From Nitrosomonadales bacterium (GTDB lineage: Bacteria > Pseudomonadota > Gammaproteobacteria > Burkholderiales > Nitrosomonadaceae), in the NCBI GenBank assembly GCA_009886095.1, contig VFJL01000042.1, positions 1 to 45,149 on the forward strand: 45,149 nt of DNA. Direction: 5' to 3'. The translations under genes and the position numbers were made by a program. This document shows, piece by piece, positions 8,602 through 18,698 of this stretch. The first letter of the stretch is position 1. Every line of letters begins with the position of its first letter. The notes beneath the pieces are model-generated. The model had not been told where the DNA came from. It made no database searches and saw only the letters and a list, made by a program, of their open reading frames with translations.

Positions 8602-9342
8602 ATGGCGATTAACTGGTTTAAGTACTCCTCTCCAGCAAGTTTTTATTTTCTGGCTGGAAAAATGATCCCGCTGTTTACCATCGCTGCAATCATATTGTTT
8701 GCAGTGGGGCTTTATATTGGTTTTTTTGTCGCCCCTACTGATTTCCAGCAAGGCGAAGCCTACCGCATCATTTTTATTCATGTACCAGCGGCATGGATGT
8801 CGATGTTTCTCTATGTGATGATGGCGATTTGGGCTGGTATCGGTCTTGCGTTCAACACTCGGCTATCTTCCATGATGGCTACTGCCATTGCACCGACAGG
8901 AGCAATGTTTACTTTTCTTGCTCTATGGACTGGCGCATTGTGGGGAAAACCCATGTGGGGGGCATGGTGGGTGTGGGATGCCCGACTTACGTCAGAATTG
9001 ATTCTGTTGTTTCTCTATATCGGCTTTATGTCATTACAGGCAGCAATAGATGACCCACGTCGAGCTGATAAAGCTGGTGCGGTGATTGCGTTGGTAGGGG
9101 TGGTCAATATTCCTATTATTTATTTTTCAGTTAAATGGTGGAATACCTTACATCAAGGAGCCTCCGTCAGCATTACGCAGTCTCCAAAAATGGCGACTAC
9201 CATGCTGACAGGTATGCTCATTATGTCTATCGCGTGCTGGATGTACGCTATTGCGGTGATATTAATGCGCACACGCACCATCATTCTGGAACGCGAGCGT
9301 CATACTGTGTGGGTAGGTGAATTGCAGGGAGTGACGAAATGA
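8602..9342 (+). CDS. ccmC: CcmC, heme lyase for CcmE
   Basis: A 246-aa, six-span protein of the heme-handling family. The Trp-rich signature WGKPMWGAWWVWD is at 114-126, and the conserved periplasmic histidines H60 and H184 (WWNTLHQG) stand at the places expected for axial heme ligands. CcmC delivers heme to the histidine of CcmE in the periplasm. The stop overlaps the ccmD start as ATGA, so the two are translationally coupled. Confidence 0.97.
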   Translation: MAINWFKYSSPASFYFLAGKMIPLFTIAAIILFAVGLYIGFFVAPTDFQQGEAYRIIFIHVPAAWMSMFLYVMMAIWAGIGLAFNTRLSSMMATAIAPTGAMFTFLALWTGALWGKPMWGAWWVWDARLTSELILLFLYIGFMSLQAAIDDPRRADKAGAVIALVGVVNIPIIYFSVKWWNTLHQGASVSITQSPKMATTMLTGMLIMSIACWMYAIAVILMRTRTIILERERHTVWVGELQGVTK

Positions 9343-9536
9343 TCTGGGCTAGCTGGTCAGATTTCTTTTCCATGGGTGGATACGGATTCTATGTATGGGG
9401 CTCCTACTTGGTGGCATTTGCCTGCATAGCCGGAGAAATTGCTCTGGTATTTAATCGCAAGCGAACTTTGCTGAAACATCTTAGTCTGATTCATGAATCA
9501 ACTAAAGAAGAGAAAAGAAATGAAACCACGTCATAA
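9339..9536 (+). CDS. ccmD: CcmD, small membrane subunit of the heme-export complex
   Basis: A 65-aa protein with one membrane span preceded by [14 protein letters not shown], the typical CcmD motif, and followed by a charged cytoplasmic tail. CcmD holds CcmC and CcmE together and aids release of holo-CcmE. It starts inside the ccmC stop (4-bp overlap), and its 3' end overlaps the ccmE start region by 17 bp. Confidence 0.93.
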   Translation: MIWASWSDFFSMGGYGFYVWGSYLVAFACIAGEIALVFNRKRTLLKHLSLIHESTKEEKRNETTS

Positions 9537-9966
9537 AAAACTGGCGATCATTGCCTCAGGTGTAACTGCATTGGGCCTTGCGGTTGCACTGGTATTAAAT
9601 GCGTTTGAAAGTAACATGGTCTTTTTCTTTAGTCCCTCCCAAGTCGCTGCCAATGAAGCGCCTGTCGGTAAGAGTTTCCGCATAGGCGGGTTGGTGGAAG
9701 AAGGTAGCATCAGGCGTCAGAGTGATGGTGTGACCGTAAAATTTATCGTAACCGATACTGCCAAGGTCATCCCTGTGGTCTATACAGGCATTCTTCCTGA
9801 CCTGTTCAAGGAAGGCAAAGGCGTAGTCGCCCAGGGAAAACTAGCGGCGGATGGCGTTTTTCGTGCAGATGAAGTGCTTGCCAAGCACGACGAAAACTAT
9901 ATGCCGCCGGAAGCTGCTGGCGCGCTGGAGCAGGCTAGAATACAAAAAACAGTAATGACGAAGTGA
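9520..9966 (+). CDS. ccmE: CcmE, periplasmic heme chaperone
   Basis: From the ATG at 9520 the product is 148 aa. It has an N-terminal signal anchor ([15 protein letters not shown] onward) and an OB-fold periplasmic domain. The heme-binding site is AKHDENY, with H123 as the covalent heme ligand and Y127 as the axial tyrosine. An AAGAAGAG purine stretch precedes this start; an in-frame ATG at 9493 would add nine charged residues inside ccmD. CcmE carries heme from CcmC to CcmF/CcmH. Confidence 0.95.
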   Translation: MKPRHKKLAIIASGVTALGLAVALVLNAFESNMVFFFSPSQVAANEAPVGKSFRIGGLVEEGSIRRQSDGVTVKFIVTDTAKVIPVVYTGILPDLFKEGKGVVAQGKLAADGVFRADEVLAKHDENYMPPEAAGALEQARIQKTVMTK

Positions 9967-10052
9967 TGGGATAAAAGGCAGGAACAAAGTCGCTCCTGCT
10001 TGCCTATCCCTTCAATCCTTAGCTCTTAACCCCTAACTTCATAATCCTGACC

Positions 10053-12077
10053 ATGATTCCAGAACTCGGTAATTTTGCGCTCATCCTCGCGTTGCTGCTA
10101 GCGGTAACGCAAGGAACCTTGCCTATCATCGGCGCTGCCCACGGCATCCATTCGTGGATTGCACTGGCTCGACCCGTAGTACAAGGACAGTTTGTATTCC
10201 TTGCTATTGCCTTTGGCTGCCTCGCTTATTCGTTTGTCAGTAATGATTTCTCAGTATTGAATGTTGCCAGAAACTCCAATTCTGAGCTGCCGATACAGTA
10301 CCGTATTGCCGCATCCTGGGGTTCACACGAAGGTTCATTGTTGTTATGGGTATTCATGCTTTCGGCTTGGTCAGTTGCGGTAAGTGTATTCAGTCGTCAT
10401 CTACCGGATGAGATGGTGGCACGAGTGCTCGGTGTGATGGGATTGGTTAGCGTGGGTTTCATTCTATTTCTGCTAGTTACATCCAACCCGTTCGATCGTC
10501 TTTTTCCTGCAGCTCTGGAAGGGAGTGATCTGAATCCTTTGCTACAAGATCCTGGCATGGTAATTCATCCCCCCATGCTTTATATGGGTTACGTCGGTTT
10601 CTCTGTAGCTTTTGCTTTTGCCATTGCTGCGTTGATCAGTGGGCAGATGGATGCAGCTTGGGCGCGCTGGTCACGTCCCTGGACTACCGTTGCATGGGTA
10701 TTTCTCACCATCGGCATCATGCTGGGCAGCTGGTGGGCTTATTATGAGCTTGGTTGGGGTGGCTGGTGGTTCTGGGATCCGGTCGAGAATGCATCTTTCC
10801 TACCGTGGTTGGTAGGTACCGCGCTGGTTCATTCGCTGGCAGTAACCGAGAAACGCGGCAGCTTTAAAAGCTGGACTGTACTACTTGCCATCTGTGCATT
10901 TTCCTTAAGCCTGCTCGGCACCTTCCTGGTTCGCTCCGGGGTGCTGACATCGGTTCATGCTTTCGCTACTGACCCTGCGCGCGGCGTATTCATTCTGGCA
11001 TTTCTGGTTATCGTCATTGGTAGCTCCCTGCTGCTGTTCGCCTGGCGAGCACCCAAAGTTGGTCTGGGCGGAAAATTTGATCTGGTATCCAGAGAATCAA
11101 TGCTGCTTGCCAATAATTTGTTGCTGATGGTGGCTGCAGGTAGCGTCTTGCTGGGTACGCTTTATCCATTGATCATGGACTCGCTTGATCTCGGTAAAAT
11201 ATCAGTCGGCCCCCCCTATTTTGAGGCAGTATTTGTGCCGCTGATGACCCCGGCAATTTTCCTGATGGGGCTAGGCCCCCTCGCCCGCTGGAAGCAGGCA
11301 AGTTTGCCGGAACTGATGCTACGTTTGCGCTGGGCTTTTGGCGTGAGCGTGATAACCGCACTGCTAATGCCATTTGTCATGGGGGAGTGGAAACCATTGG
11401 TAAGTTTTGGCTTGTTGCTGGCTTTCTGGATTATTGCCACCATCTTCGTCAGCATACGACAGCGCCTGCATAACAGTGGCCAGGGTGGATTGTTTACAAA
11501 GCTTGCCAGACAATCACGCAGCTATTACAGCATGCATTTGGCGCATCTTGGGATAGCGATATTCATCATCGGTGTAACACTGGTAAATGGGTATGAGACC
11601 GAAAAAGATGTGCGTATGGAAATCGGCAGTACTGTGACAATGGGTGGTTACACTTTCCGTTTCAATGGTGCAAGCCCAGTATCCGGGCCCAATTATCAGG
11701 CAATGCGCGGCGATATCGACGTATTGCGTAATGGCGAGAAAATTCGTGTGATGCAACCGGAGAAGCGCACCTACAATGCCTCGGGCATGGCAATGACCGA
11801 ACCTGCGATCGATACTGGATTGCTGCGCGATCTTTATGTTGCGATGGGTGAGCCACTTGAAAATGGCGCTTGGGTGGTACGTGTATACCACAAACCTTTT
11901 GTCGACTGGATCTGGTTTGGTTGTTTATTAATGGCATTCGGCGGAATACTGGCAGTGACCGACCGGCGCTACCGCCTGAAGATTCATAGCAAACACGTCG
12001 AAACTGCTGCTGTGGCGGATGGCAAGAGGGTTGCCAACAATAATACCGGCTTGGCCACAGGAGGCAGGAAAGCATGA
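10053..12077 (+). CDS. ccmF: CcmF, cytochrome c heme lyase core subunit
   Basis: A 674-aa polytopic membrane protein. The Trp-rich heme-handling signature WWAYYELGWGGWWFWDPVEN begins at about residue 227, with conserved periplasmic His residues around it. CcmF takes heme from CcmE and, with CcmH, ligates it to the CXXCH of apocytochrome c. An 86-bp gap precedes it. Its stop overlaps the ccmG start by 4 bp. Confidence 0.97.
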   Translation: MIPELGNFALILALLLAVTQGTLPIIGAAHGIHSWIALARPVVQGQFVFLAIAFGCLAYSFVSNDFSVLNVARNSNSELPIQYRIAASWGSHEGSLLLWVFMLSAWSVAVSVFSRHLPDEMVARVLGVMGLVSVGFILFLLVTSNPFDRLFPAALEGSDLNPLLQDPGMVIHPPMLYMGYVGFSVAFAFAIAALISGQMDAAWARWSRPWTTVAWVFLTIGIMLGSWWAYYELGWGGWWFWDPVENASFLPWLVGTALVHSLAVTEKRGSFKSWTVLLAICAFSLSLLGTFLVRSGVLTSVHAFATDPARGVFILAFLVIVIGSSLLLFAWRAPKVGLGGKFDLVSRESMLLANNLLLMVAAGSVLLGTLYPLIMDSLDLGKISVGPPYFEAVFVPLMTPAIFLMGLGPLARWKQASLPELMLRLRWAFGVSVITALLMPFVMGEWKPLVSFGLLLAFWIIATIFVSIRQRLHNSGQGGLFTKLARQSRSYYSMHLAHLGIAIFIIGVTLVNGYETEKDVRMEIGSTVTMGGYTFRFNGASPVSGPNYQAMRGDIDVLRNGEKIRVMQPEKRTYNASGMAMTEPAIDTGLLRDLYVAMGEPLENGAWVVRVYHKPFVDWIWFGCLLMAFGGILAVTDRRYRLKIHSKHVETAAVADGKRVANNNTGLATGGRKA

Positions 12078-12598
12078 TGCGTTTCCTGTTGCCTCTGGCA
12101 GCCTTTATCGTGCTGGTGGGGTTTCTTGCTGTTGGCCTTAATCTTAAGCCGCGCGAGGTTCCGTCCCCATTGATCGGTAAACCCGCCCCTGTTTTTCAAT
12201 CGCAATCGTTGCATGAACCGGAGAGAATCCTTGCATCCAAGGATAATCTGGGCAAGGTATGGCTGCTTAATGTATGGGCCTCATGGTGTGTTTCTTGCCG
12301 TGAAGAACATCCGTTGCTGGTAGAGTTGGCCAAATCCGGCATAGTGCCAATCTATGGTCTGAATTATAAAGACAAGCGCGACCTCGCACTGCAATGGCTC
12401 AGCCAGTATGGCGACCCTTATACCGTCAGTGTCGTAGATCCGGAAGGCAGGATCGGTATTGACTATGGCGTCTACGGTGTTCCGGAAACCTATGTCATCG
12501 ACAAGAACGGCGTCATACGACATAAGCAGATAGGCCCTGTAACCGTTGAATCACTGGAGAAAAAAATTCTGCCGCTGATTAAGGAGTTGCAAGGATGA
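12074..12598 (+). CDS. ccmG: CcmG/DsbE, membrane-anchored thiol:disulfide oxidoreductase
   Basis: A 174-aa thioredoxin-fold protein with an N-terminal membrane anchor and the active site WASWCVSCREEHP (C72, C75). The fold also shows the cis-Pro segment YGVYGVPETYVID typical of DsbE. CcmG keeps the apocytochrome CXXCH thiols, and those of CcmH, reduced in the periplasm. It overlaps ccmF upstream and ccmH downstream, each by 4 bp. Confidence 0.96.
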   Translation: MMRFLLPLAAFIVLVGFLAVGLNLKPREVPSPLIGKPAPVFQSQSLHEPERILASKDNLGKVWLLNVWASWCVSCREEHPLLVELAKSGIVPIYGLNYKDKRDLALQWLSQYGDPYTVSVVDPEGRIGIDYGVYGVPETYVIDKNGVIRHKQIGPVTVESLEKKILPLIKELQG

Positions 12599-13143
12599 AT
12601 CCGGTACCCTCATTCGAACCATTGAAAAACTCATTTCAGCAGAAAATTTTTAGTTTACGAAATATCTTCAGTACAAAACAATTTATTTTGCTGCTGGCTC
12701 TTGTTCTATTGTCACCATTAAGCTGGGCTGAGGAAGCTTTACCAGTGGCGGAGGATCCAGCGATTGAGAAGCGCATGCTTGCGCTCTCTGAGGATTTACG
12801 TTGTCTGGTATGTCAGAACGAATCGCTGGCAGGTTCACGTGCGGATTTTGCCAATGATCTGCGGCGCGAAATTCGCGAGCAACTTAAAGCTAATAAAAGC
12901 GATCAGGAAATCATTGATTTTCTAGTGTCGCGCTACGGTGATTTCGTACTCTATAAACCGCCTGTCAAACCTGCCACCTACTTATTGTGGGGTGGACCCT
13001 TCGTGTTTCTCCTGACAGGAGCGGGAATATTGTTCTTTTATCTCAAACGCCGCCGCAAACAGATTGAAGAGCCGCCATTAACGGAAGAGCAACATCGGCA
13101 CGCCGAGACCTTGCTGAAGGAAAATAAAGGTAATAACGCATGA
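12595..13143 (+). CDS. ccmH: CcmH, apocytochrome thiol reductase subunit
   Basis: A 182-aa protein with the CcmH motif LRCLVCQNESLAGS (C70, C73), followed by a C-terminal membrane span (about 124-146). A 30-residue polar stretch precedes the hydrophobic signal segment, so the N-terminus is longer than usual. The ATG at 12595 overlaps the ccmG stop, and an in-frame start closer to the hydrophobic core is not evident. CcmH works with CcmF and CcmI in heme ligation. It overlaps ccmI by 4 bp. Confidence 0.94.
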   Translation: MNPVPSFEPLKNSFQQKIFSLRNIFSTKQFILLLALVLLSPLSWAEEALPVAEDPAIEKRMLALSEDLRCLVCQNESLAGSRADFANDLRREIREQLKANKSDQEIIDFLVSRYGDFVLYKPPVKPATYLLWGGPFVFLLTGAGILFFYLKRRRKQIEEPPLTEEQHRHAETLLKENKGNNA

Positions 13144-14459
13144 CGTCATTCTGGGTTGTTGCCGGTATTCTGACTATCGGTGCCTTGCTGTTCATTCTGC
13201 CTACCTTGTTACGAAAAGGAAATAATCAGACAGGGATAATACGCAAGGCTGCTAACGTAAGCATCTATCGCGATCAATTGGCCGAGCTCGAGTCTGACTT
13301 GCGTAGTGACGTTTTGAGCAAGGATCAATACGAACAAAGTAAAAGAGAGCTACAGCAACGGATGTTGCAGGATGTCCCTGAAGGAGAGTCCATGACCAGC
13401 ACGGTAATGGCTAGCGGTAACCGCAGCAACGTTGCAACCATAACGGTGATGGTGTTGGCAATACCGCTTTTGGCAGTCTCGCTTTACCTATGGCTCGGCA
13501 ATACCAAGGGGTTAACGCCACAGCCAGCTCCTGAGCAGATGCCGATGGTAGAAGAAGCAGCAGGCCATCAGAATTTTTCGTCGGTACTGGATAGTCTTAT
13601 CGCACGGCTCAGAGATCAGCCGGATGATCTGGAAGGCTGGATTATGCTGGGGCGTACCTATGCAATAATGCAGCGTTTCAATGAGGCAAAGATTGCTTAC
13701 GAGAGAGTGCTCGCCTTATCTCCGGAAAGTCCGGAATTGCTGGTCGATTATGCTGATATTGTAGCAATGACGAACGAGGGAAGTCTGCTAGGGAAGCCCA
13801 TGGAGCTGATTAATAGGGCATTAAGTCTCGATCCTAATAATCCCAAAGCACTGGCGCTAGCGGGCACAGCTGCATTCGAGCAAAAGAATTTCAAACAAGC
13901 AGCAGTTTACTGGGAAAAATTACTGGTACATATTCCACCGGAGTCCAAGCTGGCTCAATCTGTCAAAGACAGCATAGCCGAAGCAAAGTCCCTGGCTACA
14001 GGCAAAGGTACCGCCATGGCTCAAATGCAGACGCAAACACCAAGCAGCCAGAATACCCCACCTGCCGCAAACAAGTCTGCAGTGGCGGGAGCAGGAGCCG
14101 CCCCAGTTGCGGCGGGCAACACCCTTTCAGGCACTGTTACACTTAGCCCTGCACTTGCTGGCAAGGTATCGCCTGACGATACGCTATTCATTTTTGCCCG
14201 CGCTAAAGAAGGCCCCCCTATGCCACGAGCAATATCGGTAAAAAAAGCTAGGGATTTACCAGCATCTTTCTTGTTAACCGATGGTATGGGAGCGAGACCT
14301 GATCTGAAAATTTCTAATGTTCCCCAGTTGATAATTAGCGCCAGAATAACAAAGTCCGGGAAAGCGATGCCTGAAAGTGGCGATCTGCAAGGTTTTAGTC
14401 AGACAGTCAAACCGGGTGATAACAATATCAATATTGTAATTGACCGGCAGATACCCTAA
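13140..14459 (+). CDS. ccmI: CcmI/CycH, TPR apocytochrome c chaperone
   Basis: A 439-aa protein with an N-terminal membrane span (about 5-22), a charged linker (YRDQLAELESDL, typical of CcmI), a second span near 100-118, and a periplasmic TPR region (about 140-280; units such as LEGWIMLGRTYAIMQRFNEA). An Ala/Pro/Gln-rich linker leads to a C-terminal beta domain (about 330-439; GTVTLSPALAGKVSPDD) shared by the longer CcmI proteins. CcmI binds the C-terminus of apocytochromes and hands them to CcmF/H. It is the last gene of the operon. Confidence 0.94.
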   Translation: MTSFWVVAGILTIGALLFILPTLLRKGNNQTGIIRKAANVSIYRDQLAELESDLRSDVLSKDQYEQSKRELQQRMLQDVPEGESMTSTVMASGNRSNVATITVMVLAIPLLAVSLYLWLGNTKGLTPQPAPEQMPMVEEAAGHQNFSSVLDSLIARLRDQPDDLEGWIMLGRTYAIMQRFNEAKIAYERVLALSPESPELLVDYADIVAMTNEGSLLGKPMELINRALSLDPNNPKALALAGTAAFEQKNFKQAAVYWEKLLVHIPPESKLAQSVKDSIAEAKSLATGKGTAMAQMQTQTPSSQNTPPAANKSAVAGAGAAPVAAGNTLSGTVTLSPALAGKVSPDDTLFIFARAKEGPPMPRAISVKKARDLPASFLLTDGMGARPDLKISNVPQLIISARITKSGKAMPESGDLQGFSQTVKPGDNNINIVIDRQIP

Positions 14460-14615
14460 TTTCAATTCCATTTCATCGGTGACACTTCGTTGAAATCCTC
14501 ACTTACGCCTTGCCGTACTATTTGTACTGTACGCGGCGTTCGTTCCTCATCGCCTTGTTTCGCTTTCAAATTGGAACTGAAATAGCGCCTAATCCGTGCA
14601 GTACTGAAGTTGCGC
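14460..14615. terminator. Convergent intergenic region with a hairpin
   Basis: This 156-bp gap lies between the convergent ends of ccmI (plus) and the hybrid kinase gene (minus). A dyad around 14510-14541 pairs ACGCC with GGCGT and CGTAC with GTACG around a short loop. It may stop transcription from either side, but I see no clear T-tract, so the terminator call is tentative. Confidence 0.35.
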
Positions 14616-17600
14616 TTATAACGAGCTGATATATTTGTCCACAGCGGCCAATTCTGCTTCGAACCGGGGTAACAATATCATCAGTGCTGCAGCGTCATCT
14701 GCCTTTCCCGCATGTTCTACCTCGGCGCACAGCTCACCTAGTAGCAGAGCGCCGACCGAACGGGCTGACGACTTGAGTTTGTGAGCCGCTGCACCAACTG
14801 CTGCAGTCTGCCCTGCCTGATAGGCTGTGCGCAATTCCACTGCTATTTTTGCCGAACTGGTGCGAAAGTCTCGCAGAAATTCACTGATCACCACAGGATC
14901 ATCACCAACCAGCGCTTCAAGGATGTGCACATCTACCGGTTCTGCCGTCGTCGTGGCGGAAATATTGGACAAGCTGCTTGCAGCTGCTACTGCAGTGCTG
15001 GATTTAGCAGCTGGTAGCCATTTCTCCAACATGATTTTCAAGTGGGCAAGTTGCACTGGCTTACTCAGATAGTCATCCATACCGATTTCCAGGCAATGCT
15101 CGGCCTCACCTTTGAGGGCATTGGCGGTGAACGCGATGATGGGTGTGTGGGATTTGCCGAATTCAGCAGCACGGATAGTCGTAGTCAGTTGATAGCCATC
15201 CATCTCCGGCATATGCAGGTCGGTAAGCAGCAGAGCATAATTTTCGCTCTCCCAGCGTTTCAGTGCTTCACGGCCATCGCTGGCGACATCTGCAGCATAT
15301 CCGAGCAGAGCAAGCTGTTGCCGGATCACCTTCTGGTTAATCTCATTATCTTCGGCAACCAATAATAACCTGCCTTCCTGCAAGGCTTTCTCGCGCGATA
15401 GTGGGGTGATCCCAGCTTTGACCATGCCAGCCAATGGCATCTCTTCTTCCTCAAGCGCTCGACCTGCAGCAATGGCTGCTGCCTGGAGAAAAAGTTCACG
15501 ATGCATGACATCACCATCCAGGGTGACGAGATCCACTGTCTCGCTGCGTCCATGATGGCGTCGCCCGCGCCTGACAACGACAAAGTGAGGTTCGGCATCA
15601 GGCTGATGGTGCCCATGTTCAAGTACCACGAAATGAGGATCCAGGCCATGCCGGTTACGGTAGGCAGCGCGTAACTCCTCTACCGGTGGAGTATCGTGCC
15701 CGGCGTCAATGACCAGTAGCCATTGACCGGGTGGAAGAGTGTCAATCCGCTTACGAGCTTCAGTCGGGTCTGCCACTCGCTCAACAACCGCACCGCCATA
15801 GCGCAGATAAGCGGCCAGATCATCACCTAGTCCCTCGGTGCTCCCCAGTACCAGGCAGGAAAGTCCAGTTAGTCTGGCAGCTTTGCCTTCAGCGACCAGC
15901 TTGGCTGGCAGCGGCGTGAACGGCAGGCGCACGGTAAAGGTGGAACCCTTATCCTGCGTACTCTGCACTATAATCTCACCCCCCATCAGTTCCACCAGGT
16001 GATGAGAAATGGCCAGTCCCAGCCCGCTGCCGCCAAAGCGCCGGGTGGTGGAAGCATCGCCTTGGGTAAAGGAGGTAAAAATCCGTGCTAGAACCTCTTC
16101 ACTCATGCCAATACCATTATCAGCTATCCTGAACTCTACTATCATCTGATCCGGGCCATGCTCGGCCAACAACGCGCGTACCGATACCCGGCATGGCTGT
16201 TGCTGTAACCTGGAAAACTTGATGGCGTTATTGGTGAGATTAACTAATACCTGGCGCAGGCGCAGGGCATCGCCTAGAACTTCCTCGGGAATCGCCGGAT
16301 CAATGAATAAGGTGAGCTCTACATCTTTTCGTGCAGCCAGACTTTCCACCGTTCCGCAGGCCTTCTCCACCACATCGACTACCGACATAGGTTCACGCTC
16401 AATCTCCAGTTTTCCAGCTTCGATTTTGGAGAAATCGAGAATGTCTTCGATTATTTCCAGCAGGGCAAAAGCCGACTCGCGAATCAGATTGACCATCTCC
16501 ATCTGATGGCCACTGAGGCTGGTTTGCTGCAACACGTCAGCCATACCAATCACACCGTTCATAGGGGTGCGGATTTCGTGGCTCATGGCGGCGAGGAAAG
16601 TCGATTTAGCCCGGTTGGCTTGCTCGGCATCCAGCCGGGCCTGCTCCAGATCCTTCATGATGTGAACCCGTTCACTGATGTCAACGCCGGAAGGAATCAG
16701 ATTGACCACCTGTCCATTGGTACCGTAAACCGGCACCAGCATGAAATCGATGGTCATAAGGCTGCCACCAACCATACGTACATCGAGGTCATGACGTACT
16801 ATCTGGCCGCATAACGCCCGCTCGATATCTTCGCGGATCTGCGCCTGCACTACTGGTGAATGAGAAAACCACCAGGTCTCTTCAAGCCGCTTACCAATAA
16901 CGTCCTGGCTCTGCAAACCACCCGCGTCCAATGCAGCACGGTTGATCTCGACAAGGATTCCATTCGGTGTCATTTCGCCGACGAAGGCGGCCATGTTATC
17001 CACGATAGCCCGCAGACGCTGTTCACTGCCGCGTAGCGCCTGCTCCGCCTGTTTACGTTCGCGAATATCGCGCATCAAACCAGTGAAATAGCGTTTCCCT
17101 CCGACGAAGTACTCGCTGACGGCGAGGTATAGCGCAATAGGTTCACCGTTCTTGTGCAACCCTTCAACTTCGCGGCCAATGCCGATACCATGTGCACCTG
17201 ACACGTACTCCTGCCCTTGTCCGGTTAGACGATATCTCACCATATAACCAACGTGTTTGCTACGGTAAGGCTCGGCCATGAGTATGCCGAGATCCTGCCC
17301 GATCACTTCGTCACGGGTATAGCCGAAGATCTTTTCCATGACCGGGTTGGTGGAAAGGATAATGCCGTCCTCATCGCTGGTAACGACACAGTCTTCCATA
17401 TGTTCGACTATAGAGCGGGTTTCTTCTTCCTTGCTAACCAGGATTGCATTGGTCTGCTCCAAGTCGGCAGTCCGTGCCGTCACCCTATCTTCCAATTCCT
17501 GGTTAAGTTTACGCAGGTCATTTTCAGCAGCCTCCCGTTCGCAGTTGCTGGCACTTAAGCGCTCTGTCATAGCATTGAAGCTACGTGCCAGTTGCCCGAT

Positions 17601-18698
17601 TTCATCCCAACTTTCCACCGGTACGCGCTGCTGCAGGTTGCCTGCGGCAATATCCTGTGCGCTACGGCTGAGGGTTTTCAAGGTAGTGACCATGCGGCGG
17701 CTGAACAGGATGGCACCTAGAATAGCAGCGAGTAGCGTAAGACTCAGAATCACCAGACTGAGGGTACGTACACGATAAACAGGAGCGAATACCTCATCCG
17801 CATCTATTTTGACTTCCATGCCCCAGTTCATGCGCGGCAAATAACGCCATGCGGCGACCACTTCCTTGTTGCGGTAATCCATCGTGAGACCGGCGCCACG
17901 TTGGCCGTGCAGGCTGCTCCAGATCGCGGTGGAGAGCGGAATCTTAAGCTTCAACGCCGCGTCAGGCTCATCTTTTAACGGAGCCACCACCAACGCAGTA
18001 TCTTTACCCTCGAGACGCGTCACCACAGTTTCGCCGCTTGCTCCTAGCCCCACATTATCTGTCAGCACTTCAAATACACGTTCGCTATAGATCTGTAATG
18101 CCAGCACGCCCTCAATTTTCCCCTGAATCACGATAGGAAAAGCCATAAAGGCAGCGATTGCACCGGCTGATGGTGCATAGTGTTCGAAATCTGAGACGCC
18201 GCTTTGTAGCATGTTCAACGCCTGGCGGGTAACTGTGCCCAAGCCACTATTACGATAAGGGCCGGTGAGCAGGTTGGTAGCGAAATCAAGTTCATGAGTC
18301 TGGGAATATACTACCGTGCCCTGCGGGGAAATCAGGAATAGGTCGTAATAACCCGCATCCTCGACGAAACGTTTAAAGTGATCACGGTATCGGGCATCCA
18401 GCTGTTGATAGGCATTGGACTCCACACCATTCAGGGCAAATACCTGGGTAAACTCGCGCATGGCTTCGCGCGTGCTGCTGGCCGTATGTATCACCTTGGC
18501 ATCGAGAAGCCGCTCGCGCAGATAATTGTCGATCTGCTCCGCTTTCTTATCAGCGATAGCCGAAACTTGCTGAATTGCCGTTTTCTGCATTTCCGTTTCG
18601 AAGGCACGCAATAGACCGTAGCCAGCCAGCAGAATCGGCAGCAGCGAGACCGCCGCAAACCAGGCTATAAAACGATGCGTGAGGGAGGTAAACTTCAT
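14616..18698 (-). CDS. Hybrid sensor histidine kinase (Cache-HAMP-PAS-PAS-HisKA-HATPase-REC-REC-HPt)
   Basis: A 1360-aa membrane sensor. Two membrane spans flank a large periplasmic Cache-like domain (about 30-310). HAMP follows (about 335-385, DEIGQLARSFNAMTERL), then a short coiled coil and two PAS domains. HisKA has the phospho-accepting His near 707 (AAMSHEIRTPMNGVIG). The HATPase shows NLTNNAIKF, DNGIGM and GGSGLGLAIS. The first receiver-like domain looks degenerate. The second is normal, with Asp near 1161 (LLLTDLHMPEMDGYQ). The C-terminal HPt has His near 1306 (AAHKLKSSARSVG). The start overlaps the stop of the upstream binding-protein gene by 4 bp, which suggests that protein presents the ligand. 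No response regulator with an output domain is adjacent, so the final target is unknown. Confidence 0.94.
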   Translation of the reverse strand: MKFTSLTHRFIAWFAAVSLLPILLAGYGLLRAFETEMQKTAIQQVSAIADKKAEQIDNYLRERLLDAKVIHTASSTREAMREFTQVFALNGVESNAYQQLDARYRDHFKRFVEDAGYYDLFLISPQGTVVYSQTHELDFATNLLTGPYRNSGLGTVTRQALNMLQSGVSDFEHYAPSAGAIAAFMAFPIVIQGKIEGVLALQIYSERVFEVLTDNVGLGASGETVVTRLEGKDTALVVAPLKDEPDAALKLKIPLSTAIWSSLHGQRGAGLTMDYRNKEVVAAWRYLPRMNWGMEVKIDADEVFAPVYRVRTLSLVILSLTLLAAILGAILFSRRMVTTLKTLSRSAQDIAAGNLQQRVPVESWDEIGQLARSFNAMTERLSASNCEREAAENDLRKLNQELEDRVTARTADLEQTNAILVSKEEETRSIVEHMEDCVVTSDEDGIILSTNPVMEKIFGYTRDEVIGQDLGILMAEPYRSKHVGYMVRYRLTGQGQEYVSGAHGIGIGREVEGLHKNGEPIALYLAVSEYFVGGKRYFTGLMRDIRERKQAEQALRGSEQRLRAIVDNMAAFVGEMTPNGILVEINRAALDAGGLQSQDVIGKRLEETWWFSHSPVVQAQIREDIERALCGQIVRHDLDVRMVGGSLMTIDFMLVPVYGTNGQVVNLIPSGVDISERVHIMKDLEQARLDAEQANRAKSTFLAAMSHEIRTPMNGVIGMADVLQQTSLSGHQMEMVNLIRESAFALLEIIEDILDFSKIEAGKLEIEREPMSVVDVVEKACGTVESLAARKDVELTLFIDPAIPEEVLGDALRLRQVLVNLTNNAIKFSRLQQQPCRVSVRALLAEHGPDQMIVEFRIADNGIGMSEEVLARIFTSFTQGDASTTRRFGGSGLGLAISHHLVELMGGEIIVQSTQDKGSTFTVRLPFTPLPAKLVAEGKAARLTGLSCLVLGSTEGLGDDLAAYLRYGGAVVERVADPTEARKRIDTLPPGQWLLVIDAGHDTPPVEELRAAYRNRHGLDPHFVVLEHGHHQPDAEPHFVVVRRGRRHHGRSETVDLVTLDGDVMHRELFLQAAAIAAGRALEEEEMPLAGMVKAGITPLSREKALQEGRLLLVAEDNEINQKVIRQQLALLGYAADVASDGREALKRWESENYALLLTDLHMPEMDGYQLTTTIRAAEFGKSHTPIIAFTANALKGEAEHCLEIGMDDYLSKPVQLAHLKIMLEKWLPAAKSSTAVAAASSLSNISATTTAEPVDVHILEALVGDDPVVISEFLRDFRTSSAKIAVELRTAYQAGQTAAVGAAAHKLKSSARSVGALLLGELCAEVEHAGKADDAAALMILLPRFEAELAAVDKYISSL

